The notes below the pieces were generated by a model. The model ran no database searches. It saw only the letters and a list, made by a program, of their open reading frames with translations, and was not told where the DNA came from. The position numbers were made by a program, and so were the translations under genes. A DNA stretch of 64,000 bases. Source: Lumbricus terrestris. Its lineage: Eukaryota; Annelida; Clitellata; Crassiclitellata; Lumbricidae. Location: positions 96,837,261 through 96,901,260 of the forward strand of contig OX457036.1 in the NCBI GenBank assembly GCA_949752735.1, written 5' to 3'. Shown here in pieces: positions 9,693-21,600 of the stretch. The stretch's first letter is position 1. Every line of letters begins with the position of its first letter.

Positions 9693-10259
9693 TAAAGGCT
9701 AATAAATTATTATTCCAGTTCAACACGAGTGGCTGAATTCGATACAAATTTAAGGCCACTTGTTGTGTTCTACGGCAGATGCATCCCTTTTTTGCCCCAA
9801 TCCTCTGCAGTGACCCCGAGCATGTCTTCCATGATCTTCTCTCGCCAGAACGAGTTACTTGATATTCCCTTAATTAGGCTTCGCTCACATAGGGCCTATA
9901 GAGATTGGCCTATACTACCCTGTGATTCATTGATTGTAAAAGATTTTATCACCAGAATGGTTTAGGCTTAGCCTATTCCTGACTTCTTTGACGCTAAAAT
10001 TATTAATTTTATCCAACTTGTGATATAATTTGTAGCCTACTTTTTATTACTAATTATTACTTCAATGTAGGCCCATTATAATGATGTTCAATGTCCCATT
10101 GTGCGTTTGCAAGTGGAGTAATAAAGAAAATAATAGGCTACTTAAATATGCCTACTTACTTACTTCACAGGCCTAGGCCGATGTCTGAAGTAAACTTACG
10201 CACAGAGGCGAAGTGAAAAGAGGATTTAATCAATGTAGCTGACCAATCAAATTGTCGTA

Positions 10260-10333
<74 letters not shown>

Positions 10334-11395
10334 ACAAACTGTAACCGCACACTGAATAATAGTCCACCTATAGAGTTGCAGACTCCACGAGACCACGAGA
10401 CATAATTAGTAAGCTTAGGTTATTGTTTCAATGCGAATCGATGCGCGTATTTCAAACGCATTGCGAACAATGAAAAGAGCGGCACGAATTCAGGCGAAAC
10501 CAACACGTATCAGCAGAATACTATTAAATAGCTTGCTACCCTGCCTTTGTGATATGTCCGACCTTATAAATAACAACTCGTTCCCAAAAGGCCGTTTTAT
10601 CTGTGTTCACGGTTAGCAAAAACTGACAAGTTTTGTTGACAAATCGGTCACCGACAATGAAAATATGCCTAGGCCTAGCCTACATCTGACAGTGTCACAC
10701 CGACGTCTTTGTTTGCTGGCGCCATTAACAGCCGTAGCCTATGTATATGCCTTTTATTGATGGACTATTCTACAGAATTTACACCATCAATCTTCATGTT
10801 TCCGCATAGGACTATTGATCGAGTCTCCGAGTATAGCGTTTGCAATAACATTTTGCTGCAGTTTTGCATGTAAGTGCATAAAAATTTGATTTAGGCAATA
10901 ATGTAAAGCTTATAAGTTATAACTACCATGTAGCCTAGTGCAGACCTATAGGCTACTCAAAAAGATTTTATTTACCCGATGATGTGTCTCTTTTATGCAT
11001 ATAATAGGCCTAGAAATAGGCATAGCCTAGGTTAAACCTAAATTATTATGACTAGTGAGCGTCGAGCGAGAACATTCATAAAGAGGCAGTGACTACAATA
11101 GCCTACTGCGCTAGAATTCCTGGAACTCAAAAATTTGGTTCGCTTAACATGTTGGTTCAATTTAATTATAGGAGAGGCCTATAGTTAGTGTCTTGATTTT
11201 AACTTATTATTCTGAGTCATAATAATTGTCTTAATCAGTCATAATTATCTATATCTGCTCAAAGAATTAGGCTGTTCGACGTTCTTATAGTTCTTATAGT
11301 TCGACGAGTTCAAAACGACCTCTGAATCACGTGATCTCTATCCGCACCTCAGATTCACACTTTGGTGTGACCATGCGTGCGCTACAAATTTATTC
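9693..11395. other. Intergenic region with a long (ATT)n microsatellite
   Basis: The only clear feature is the ATT microsatellite at about 10257-10332. The short open frames at 9729-9965 and 10431-10616 lack domains and flanking splice signals. Several TAGGCCTA words occur. Confidence 0.4.
10257..10332. repeat. (ATT)n microsatellite
   Basis: About 25 uninterrupted ATT units. Confidence 0.95.
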
Positions 11396-11449
<54 letters not shown>

Positions 11450-12148
11450 CTCATCGCCCCACGCTAGCGACTGGCTCCACGCGTTACCGATAACTGCATG
11501 TGGACTACGACTAGACAACGAGGACATTCGAGTGGCCGTCGGATTGCGACTTGGAGCCGCAATATGTCAACCCCACACTTGCCCTTGCGGAGCCCAAATT
11601 GACGCCAGAGGCAATCACGGTCTTTCCTGCTCTCTCGGCTTCGGTCGAATCGCTCGCCATAGCACCGTCAATGACATCATACACCGCTCCCTTGCAAAAG
11701 CAGGGATCCCATCCATAAAGGAACCGCCAGGACTACTACGCACGGATGGCAGACGACCAGACGGTCTGACTATGATTCCATGGCGTGCGGGTCGCCATCT
11801 TGTGTGGGATGCAACTGTAATTGACACTCTTGCACCTTCATATATCCAGGCCACGGCAACGACGGCGGGTGCGGCAGCCGAGATAGCAGCGGAGAGGAAA
11901 AATAACAAATATGTCGATCTTACAAACACACATTTCTTTGTCCCTCTAGCCCTTGAGACCTTAGGTCCAATTTGTTCTGATGGCCTAAACTTCTTGTCAG
12001 ATTTAGGCCGCATCCTAACTTTGTCTTCCGGTGAGCTGAGAGAGACCTGTTTTTTGCTGCAACGTCTCTCTATAACCGTTCAGCGTTAGCCTACAACTCG
12101 GTGGCCTTTCGAGGCACTTTAGCTGACCGGGTTCTAGAGGCGATGTAA
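11396..12148 (+). pseudogene. LINE polyprotein C-terminal module, frameshifted, preceded by (AAT)n
   Basis: After an (AAT)n run at 11396-11449 the frame reads SSPHASDWLHALPITACGLR, then RVAVGLRLGA, CPCG with a downstream H-G-L-S-C (zinc-ribbon-like cysteines), RTDGRRPDGLT, WDATVIDTLAPSYI, and THFFVPLALETLGP. I recognise this as the C-terminal domain found behind reverse transcriptase in many invertebrate non-LTR elements; the RPDG and WD residues look nuclease-like. The frame stops at 12087-12089. The family tail AYNSVAFRGTLADRVLEAM continues in another frame to 12148, so a frameshift lies near 12085. The reverse transcriptase itself is absent. Confidence 0.7.
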
Positions 12149-12266
12149 CAATAGCCACTGACTGCTTCCATAGTTTTTTGTGTAATTCCTGTTATACTAA
12201 TGTTGTTTTTTTTGAAGATATTAAAAGGAATAATAAAAAAAATAAATAAATAAAAAAAATAAAAAA

Positions 12267-12297
<31 letters not shown>

Positions 12298-12975
12298 GCA
12301 TTTAGTGGTTCCTTTAGAAGACCCACGCCCGAAATGGATGAGGTTTAGCCGTTCCAGGCACATTGTTTTTAACTTTTTATAAGTCCCTGGGGGAACAAAG
12401 TACCTCAGGGCAAACAAAAAACAAAAAAAAATAATAATAATACTACTAATAATAATAATACCACCAAGCAAGACTCAAGGCAACACTATTTAGGCTACAT
12501 ATCCACTTTTAATATATTTACTGAGAATTTATAACTTGTGCCCGCAATGAATGACTACCAACAGAAACGCCATTTACATAATTATAGTTCACGATACGAA
12601 TTTTGTCACATGGGATTCATCTTACAATTTCACGATAGGTCTACTGATGTTTCAGATAATGTCGATTTGAAATTCAACTAATAAATTTTAGGCTAGAAGC
12701 CGCCAGATGGATTCAAAATAGGCCTAATGCTCTTGCTGACCTATTGGAAAAATCCAGTTGTGCTGAACTAATAAGCGATCTAGCACAGAGGGAACAGTTG
12801 TTAGAGGCCTATTATACATAGGCCTAAAGTTCAATTTCCTCACCAGGTTTCCTTCAAAAACATTTTTTTTGCTGCATACATGTTTGCAGATGTTATATTG
12901 TCCAAAACAATTCATGCTATTTTATCTGCATATAATTATGCAAAAATAGTTGAAATAAAAATATTAAATTTACTC
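12149..12975. other. Intergenic region between the LINE tail and the C1orf87 stop codon
   Basis: A/T-rich microsatellites (AAT, AAAT) at about 12230-12297 and 12425-12460 flank the short conserved element at 12290-12430. I see no coding exon. The C1orf87 3' UTR must lie at its right edge. Confidence 0.4.
12290..12430 (-). repeat. Short conserved element with (AAT)n flanks, copy 1
   Basis: On the reverse strand it contains GCCCTGAGGTACTTTGTTCC, then CCCAGGGACTTATAAAAAGT and ATGTGCCTGGAACGGCTAAA. The copy at 15604-15690 shares this order. CCCTGAGG and CCCCAGGG can pair into a hairpin. Both copies sit beside TTA/AAT microsatellites, which may be the element's own tail. Confidence 0.6.
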
Positions 12976-15531
12976 TCATGACACCTGTGCAATCAAAGTC
13001 TTAAGGAAAGGTTCGATAGCGACCTTATCGCCTTCAGTGTAAGGTTTCATGGCAAAATCAACTCTTGTTTCATCGAGTCCAAGGTTGAAGGTTTTGTTGT
13101 ATTCTTGTATAATCCATCGTGTAACTGAACTGTTCATGTATCCTTAGATATAAGAAACAATACACAAAGTTCAGTGGCGGATGCTGCACATAATGACAGA
13201 TAAACATGCGTCATTTCTAACATTTCAGAAAGAGAAGCAGAAAGTATTTGTCGTGCTAGAATTATGAATTCGGTGATGTTAATATATTTTTATTTTCATT
13301 ATTAATATGAGTAGGCCTATCTAGCTACGTAGTCATAACAATAAGCTAATCATCTGTCTACGCTTTTTAACTAAGTTAGGCCTACTATAAATGGCGTATA
13401 ATTATATATAGAGAGTAATTAAAAATGCAACATAACACCAATCATAATTGCCATCACAGAGTAGCAATAAAACAAAAATAATAATACACTTGGTAATTAG
13501 AAAGCAAATTCTTAGGTAATTATTAAGCAACTATACTATAATATTAATAATGATAATAATTGCTTCAATAGGAAAAGTGAGATACATTGCCTATAGATGA
13601 CAGAAACTTTCGGAGAGCTATTGTAACAGAGACGTTGCCAAAGTGTTCTGATATAAATAAAAGGACCCAAAACTTTTAAAACTAAATCTGATATGACGAA
13701 GGTCAAAATGTGCAAAGAAACATACCGGAATTTGATTGGTCGAAACTGTAAACTGCTTTTACCATGCGCATAAACCTTTCAAAATATGGTTTAAACAGGT
13801 AACTTCCGTCTCTACGCTCGTCATTAAGTCGTCTTCTAGTTTCCTGGCACCAAACAATTGCACAGCCATTTCCAGAAAATATACAAATCGACATGTACAC
13901 GAAACGTTCAGCCATAAAATTATTACTGTACATGACAACCATAATTATAAGTGTTAACATTATATCGCCTTGCCTACATGTGAAAGAACGGTAATCTTAA
14001 TCAGAGGTTCAAGGAAATGTGAGTAAAGGAGTTGCTGAAGGACCCTATGGTCCCTACTCATCAACCACCACTGAGGACGTTTGAACCTGTATTCTCTCTA
14101 CGTTACAACCGGATAACTCTAAACACACAAACATTTTTTTTCAATTCAATTGGTTTATTGATCATCCAAAAAAACAAAGACAAGCAGACAATTTTGCTTA
14201 CAGGATAGTACACACAGTGATTGATTGCGAGTTAACATTTGTGATGATATGGACAGGTGAGCAACCAATACTGAGTATCAGTGACGTAACTAGCGTTGGG
14301 CTTGGGGGGGCTTAAGCCCCCCCAAACGAAGCTGAAGCCCCCCCAAAAATAAATTAAGCCGTTGTATGCTTACGGCTAAATATTTGAACATATGATTTTG
14401 ATTAAATCTTAAAATCTCATCTTCTGAGATTCATACAAATGGCTTGAAAATTGTTCTTCTGTCTATTCAAATCTATCTCTACCAGCCCTAATCTGGATAC
14501 AGCTGCGTCACTCGTTTGACAGTACTTACTTATTTACATCGATCAATGTCAGATACGCAGCAGCTGCTGCCGTTGTTTTTCCGTATACTTTCTATGTAAG
14601 GATTCTATATTACAGGACAGGTTACTTGGGAACATTTTGTGGTCATGATTTCACTCTGAGCAATAGATGGCGCTCCACTTAAAACCTGAGTCTCTTTGTA
14701 GTTTGTGATGATTTACTGCTGCAATAATATGTTGTTGCTATTATTTACTATTAAGTGTCGTCCATAAAGGACGTCCGCAATGAGGGGGAATGGGTTCATT
14801 CAAATGCGGACAAATGCAGGACATGAGGGGAGGGGTGGTCGTAACAGGTGCGGACGTCCGCATATAAATTTGGTAAATAGACCTATTTCAGTACAATCTG
14901 TGCCATTTTAAAGCCTGTTCACACACTAATCACCAACTTCAGTCAGATAAATATTTATTGTTTCAGACTTCCCAAACTATACATTTAGAAATAATATGCT
15001 CGTTGAAAGATTTTTCGTAATGTTTCTTCTTCATGTTATGCCCCAGTGTAGTACCATACACTAGGTAGATTGGATTCATGTTAAAGTACATGTGGGGCGC
15101 GGTGGTGTAGTGGTGGCGTCGTTGCCTTGAAGCCGGAAGGTTCGAGGTTCGAATCCACCTGATGTCGTCGCGTATGGACCTTGGGCATATCCTTCACTCG
15201 CAATTGCTCAGCGCTTCGGCGTGAAACTCCGCTGCAGTGTCCACTCTGCAGTCGGGAGCGCCTCTGAGTAGTAAGAAAGCTTGAAGGGGCGCTATAACAA
15301 GTGCACATACATACATTCATACATACATGTATACCCTGCCAGCCTAATTTCGTCCCGAGGGATGCATTATCAGCTGCTCTAACAATCAATCTAGCAATCA
15401 ATTTAAGGAGTTTGGAGTGCGGACGTGCAAATGGGGTGGGGGGGGGGGGTGGGCGAGGATAAATGCGGACAAGGAGGAAGGAGGGGTTCAAAGTTGGTCA
15501 TTTTCTGCGGACGTTCTTTATGGACTACCCC

Positions 15532-15590
<59 letters not shown>

Positions 15591-15690
15591 ATTTTATTAT
15601 TATTATTTTTTGCCCTGGGGTACTTTGTTCCCCCAGGGTCTTATAATAAGTTAAAAGAAATGTGCCTGGAACGGCTAAACTTTATTATTA

Positions 15691-15737
<47 letters not shown>

Positions 15738-18643
15738 AATTTAAATAATTATTATTATTCTGTTAGTAATATTACTTATTTATTTATTAATATTATTTAA
15801 TATTTTAATTATTGTTATTAGGCTATTATTGCATTGTATGTTTATCCCTATTATTTTAAAGGGTTCACTTTTGAAGCCATAAACCGCGACTTTCGGCACT
15901 GAAAATTGATGAGCCGTTTCGTTAAAATGACAGCCTGAAATGCAACTACTGCAAATATGTGCAAATTCATCAAATTTGACCATTGGGGAGGGGATATTTG
16001 TTGAACTCTTAAATCAAGTATTTCAGCAGTGAAATTATGAGAGATTTTGCTGAGATGACAGCTTAAAATAATACCATTAGCCTACAGTTAGGAAACTTGA
16101 CAGATTTAAACAATAGGAGAACAGACTTTTAAGCCGTAAACCACGACTATCAGCACTGAAATGATGAGCATTTTCGCTCTAATGACAGTCTAACATGCTA
16201 ATATTGCATGCTGCAGCGTGTAAATTCAAAAACATTTTGATACCAAACCCATCCCTCTCTTAGTAATCGCAATCAATCGTAACCGTCATCTCCAAACTTC
16301 TAATGCGCTACTCAAAAGCCAAACGCGGGGCACCAGCTTATTCACGAGCGCTGCGTCGAGTCAAAAGAGTTGTCCGTAAGTGTAGTCCGAAGGTGGTTCG
16401 GGTCGAGTTACCAAAGGATCAGAGGGGCGGGACAGCAACTGAGGCGACTGTCGTCTGGACCGGGAATTGGATGGTGGAGGATCAGATGAGACATAGAAAG
16501 AGTTTTTGAAAAGACGTGACTTCATTTTCGAATTAAAAACCCAGGGTGTGATGGAAGGAGGAGCCTGAGGAAGGTGATGGCGCGTGATCAGTAAAAGATG
16601 GTGGAGGAACTGAAAAAGATCGGAATTCAGGAGACAGATCATTCCAAATGCGTGGTGCTGTGTTGGATATGGCTCGGTTGGAGAACTTGAGATGACTTGT
16701 GACCGACGGTCGAGAAAGAAAGACAGGCCGATGATCGGGTATAGAGCTGATTGGCTGGATGGTGAACAGTTCGCGAAGATATCTGGACTGGCAGCATTGT
16801 AAGGAGTTGTAGGTTAAGGAGAGAACTTTGATGTGGATTCGCTCTGGGATTTCAACCATAGTGAATTTTAAGTGACTTGAAGCTAGTGCCAGTGGCTCAA
16901 CACTAAGAAATGGTTGCAAAATACACAAAGTATAGGCTAAGCCATCATAGAATTAAGCTTTAAAAAAATTAGAATTCAAATTACACATTTTGGGTGGGCT
17001 GAGCTGGTAAAACCCATAAAGGGTTTTCCTATACGGTACCCATTATGACAGCTGTAAACTTATAAACTTGTTATAGGCCTAAACTTGTAACTTTTGCGAT
17101 CATGGTAAAGACGAAACCCATTTCTTTTGCAATACAAAACTTTGACTTTGTTATCCTGATAATCTGCTACTCTGCAAAAAGACTTCTTTTTGAAGTTTTC
17201 ATGACTTTATAGATCATAAAATAGCTGGCAAATAAGAGCCTAAAATGGACTCTAGTTGAGGTCAACACAGCTAAAAATGCGTTTGTCGCTGGGGCTCCGC
17301 CCCAGACCCCGCTGGGGGGAGCTTACGACGCTCCCCCAGACCCCCTAGTCGGTATGGGCTTCGTGCCTTCGGCACTCGCAACTTTGCGCCTTCGGCGCTT
17401 TCCGCCAAAAAGTAACAACCGGCAACTTTTCCAAACCACTTTCAGCCCGGGGCTTAAGCCCCCCCAAACGAGAAATCCTAGTTACGTCCCTGCTGAGTAT
17501 GGCAGAACCAATAGGCTACCCGAAGAGAATGATCCCGCTAGTGGGGCCTATTTACCAAAAAATCATTGTGGTAACAATAGAAGATAAAAAGCAGATGCAA
17601 TATTAATTAATGGCGGTGCTTTTGAAAGCATTGCGCCAAGCTGTCATATACGACCCGTGCCGTATTAATGATGCCGATAATCTAGCTGTTAATAATAATG
17701 CTGCAGAACACAATGTAGACTTGATTGCTTGAGTTCACTAGCAATAGTCGTATTTGAGTTAATTAATTTGTTAACCTGTAAACAAATAATGTTCTGATAA
17801 CTTCAAAAGTTACTGTAAAGCCTAGCAAATAGAGAATATGCTCAGAGCTCCCAGTTATTGTTGCAATATTTCAAGTGATTATTGGTAAAAACTGTAAAAG
17901 GTTGTCCAGCAATATAATTGTTGGAAAGGTTTTTAAGAAAAGCGAATAGTTTGTATGTAATCAATTTCAGGTTACCCACTTGTACAACAGTCCCTAGATT
18001 GGAAAGTTCTTCGTCAAGAGGCAATTCATTCATCTTAACACGCTAACAACAGAAAAGAAAATATCATTTATCTAATAATCGAAAAGCATTCAAAGATTTT
18101 ACTTCAAAATCCTTACAATTCTTATGATCATGATTACATAGATAAAAATAATAGCCTTCATGACAATAAACATTGGTATCACATTTCGGTGTGGAGATTC
18201 TCCAACATACTACCATTTCTCTTTATTTGAATTTGATTTCCTTGTTCAATCTTCATAATTAAAATGGAGTCTCATGAAACTCTTAAGATGAGATCATTAT
18301 CATTTGCTCAGTCATTACAATCATCAGTAACCATGATAGCATCTCACGTTGAACAAATTTATGACTTTAAATTCTCTAACATTCGTGCAGAAAATTGATA
18401 CACTGTTAAAAATTGGATTCATCTTGGAATTAATAACGCCATAACTGAAATCAGTAATAATGATAAATAACAACAACAACAATGATAAAAGTAATTGTAA
18501 AAAGTAGCAAGTCTAATTATAATAGAAATAAAAGTATCGATGGCAATAAAAACAATAATAATAATAATAATAAAAATGATAACAATAAATACATACCGAT
18601 AATTAATAATACTTCCAATAAGAGAGAAATGAGTAGATGCACT

Positions 18644-18677
<34 letters not shown>

Positions 18678-21600
18678 TGAGCATTTAGGTACGTGTTCGT
18701 GTGCTTAAGTGTGTGTGCGTGTGTGCACTTACGGGTGTCGTCTCTTCGTCTGGCCAGTCGCTGCTGACGGTGGGTATTTCCCTGACTCGTCGATGCGTCG
18801 GAGGTATTGTCAGACTTGTTTTCATTGGATAGACATGTTCAATGTAGCCCAGAAAATCCTGCCAGCTGACAAAACACAACAAATCCAGCTGCCACAAAAG
18901 TTTCTGGTTTTATGAATCTGCTCTTAGACAGTGCTTTCTCCGCTATTGGCTCCATTGTATGGAATGGGTTTCCACTGTCTATGCACCTTATGCCAAGGGT
19001 TTACTCAGATGCATTTTATCGCAGCCTTAAAACCGTCCTTTTCAGCAAAGGATGGGTTTGGAGCGCTTCTGAGTCAAGTCAAGTCAAGTCAAGTCAAGTT
19101 TATTGTTCCCACAAAAGAAAAATACAACAGTTACACATTTTGTCATGCATATGTAGTGAAGAAAAAAAAAGTAGATAATTTTTACAAGTTATAGGATTAG
19201 TATTAGAGGGAAACAATAGGAGCTCCAGAAGGGAAGATCCCGTTAGGTAGGGGCCCTATGTGCATGATTATTCATTGCAAAGATGATGGATAAATGACGT
19301 TTGTTGATAGAACAGGTGGGAGACTTGGATGTAGTTGAGTGGGTCATGGTGGTGACACGAGGGAATAAACTATAACCACAACGAAACATAAAAGAGAAGA
19401 CAGAAGAGGAAGAAGAAGAAGAAAAGAGAGAAAAGAATCAAAAAGCCACTATTTAACCAACAGCCAACATCAATAATTAGTTTTATATAACATTATAACA
19501 ATTTATATAACATTTTCCCCTGCATGCGCACGTATCAGACGTTTGAATTGAGTGAATGCCATGTCGAGTAGTAACCTTGAAGGGGCGCTATATAAAGTTC
19601 CTACTGAATGCATCCACTGACAGTTGTATGCTGTATCCAATATAAAAACTACTGTAGCGTCATTATCCAAGACATCAATTGAGAGTGGTTAGCATGACTG
19701 AAGTGTTTAGATGTTTACAATGTCAACAGAAAGCAACATCAAGGAATGAGGATAGAAATCATCATTGGACAGTTTCCCGATGACATGTAGAGTCTGACTG
19801 ATAGCCACCCATCAATACATCACATTTTCCATCATCATAAAACGAAGTCAGATAGAAGACCCAGCGTTGAATTCTTGGAATACATGGTGCAATAGAAGAG
19901 GACCTACAACACAGGTGATGAGGGTGTGCACAATGACATTCTCAATACCAAACAGTTCCAGCAGGTTGTAGAGGATACCCCATACAGGCATGCTTCTGTC
20001 ACCATAAGAAATTAAAACCAAATTGTCCTGCATTCGATCAGGACTGCACCTTTCTACAAGCAATGTTTCCATCATTATCACTCTCAATCCACAATGGTCG
20101 TGCTGACACAAATCTGTTTGTTTGGTGCTAAGAAACTTTGGAGATCAACATGCACATTATTGTAGATGATTAATGGTGAAAACAACGTCCTTGATAATGT
20201 CAGAGGTTCTTTGTCTGATTTAAATTGTCTGTGAAATTGGTTTTGCCCAGGATTTCACCTGTAACGGTCTGATGTGCTCGTACATCTGTTCAAGACTTGA
20301 TCAACAAGAAATTCACTGAGAGGCAGATGACATGCTCCAACCAATCGCTTTATCTAAAACACAAAAGACGCAAACAATCTATCAGCATAGCAGACAGTTA
20401 GTCCACAACCCTGATAAAAAAATGCCATGTTGACAGCCTAGTAAATAACTAAAATTATTAATTTTGATAAACATCTATCACACTAATGCCTAATGTAGTG
20501 GTTCTTAACCCTTTTTCTGAATCTGGGATACTTGACAAAAAAAATTTCTGTTGGGACATGTACACATTTTTTTCTATTATTAACGGAGTACTCTTGCATA
20601 ATTAAGCGTGAATACAGAAATATTTTACAGTTTACACAACATTGACTCTAGAGGCAACATTCAGATTCAGTACCATATATATTTCTACAGTTGATAGGTT
20701 ACGGTTCAGTTTAGAATTTCCAACAAAATACACCAATGTTACACGAATTCAAAGTTTTAAAACAAATTTAATTGAATAACTAGGCAAATTGCCTTTAGAC
20801 TCACATTTACACTGACCTTGCATACATAATAGGTCCAACAAATAAATAAATGAAATCGATAAAAAAATTAATAAGCAAGCTTAGCAGTGCCGTAACCTGG
20901 TCCCTGGAAAGACGGTCACGTCGACTCCTATCTGCACGCTGGAAGAACGTCCAGATTTGCTCGTAATCCAGGCAGCAACCTCCAGCCAGAAGCTGCTTCT
21001 CAATGATGCGTCTCAGCGCGCCTGTGCTTGTCAGTTCTCTGAAAAACCATAATAATCTTCCATTGCAAATTGAACATTAACACCAACACAATAATTACAT
21101 GCAGCACAGATAGTCAAAGGCAAGCTTATCACGCACAGAGTATCAGTATAGACAAAGTACCCTGCCTTATAATGCAGTATCTTCCTTTGCCAGGCCCTCC
21201 TACGCAATGCCCTGAATAATAATAATAATAATAATAATAGTATTGCCTGTTTAAGTTGTGTCTGTGTCAGTCTAATTACTTCAAGTAAACGAATTGATTG
21301 ATTAATTTACTGATTGATTGATTAATTTACTGATTGATTGATTGACTGATTGATTGATTGCTGTCTCTTCCTATCCCAAGCTGATCCATCTTTCCATGAG
21401 TACACTCTCCTCTACACCATTACACTCGTCTTGTCCATTTACTGCATTTATGTGCTTCGATGTGAAATTCCGATTCAGTATCCGTGTTGCAGTCGGGAGC
21501 GCCACTGAGAAGAATCTTGAGGGGCGCTATAACAAGTGCTCATACATACAAACAGATGATGATGATGACGATGATGATAATGATGATGATGATGATGTTG

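Larger units (their letters stand above)
14279..17492. mobile_element. 3.2-kb hAT-type element with nested insertions, in a C1orf87 intron
   Basis: Ends CAGTGACGTAACTAG and CTAGTTACGTCCCTG are inverted repeats, each followed inward by a (G/C)-run and CTTAAGCC. The target duplication CTGAGTAT is perfect at 14271-14278 and 17493-17500 and fits the hAT pattern nTnnnnAn. Inside lie a SINE (15094-15330), a short (TTA)-flanked element (about 15536-15740) and a reversed LINE fragment (16264-16830). I find no transposase frame. The whole unit lies within the intron between C1orf87 exons 8 and 9. Confidence 0.8.

Noticed and set aside
15417..15800. Long Ile- or Tyr-rich open frames
   Set aside because: They arise from TTA microsatellites.
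19848..20111. Reverse-strand 87-codon frame between C1orf87 exons 6 and 7
   Set aside because: Exons 6 and 7 join in phase without it and it has no similarity to the family.
20495..20560. AGTGGTTCTTAACCCTTTTT as a transposon end
   Set aside because: It resembles known hAT termini, but no partner end was found.
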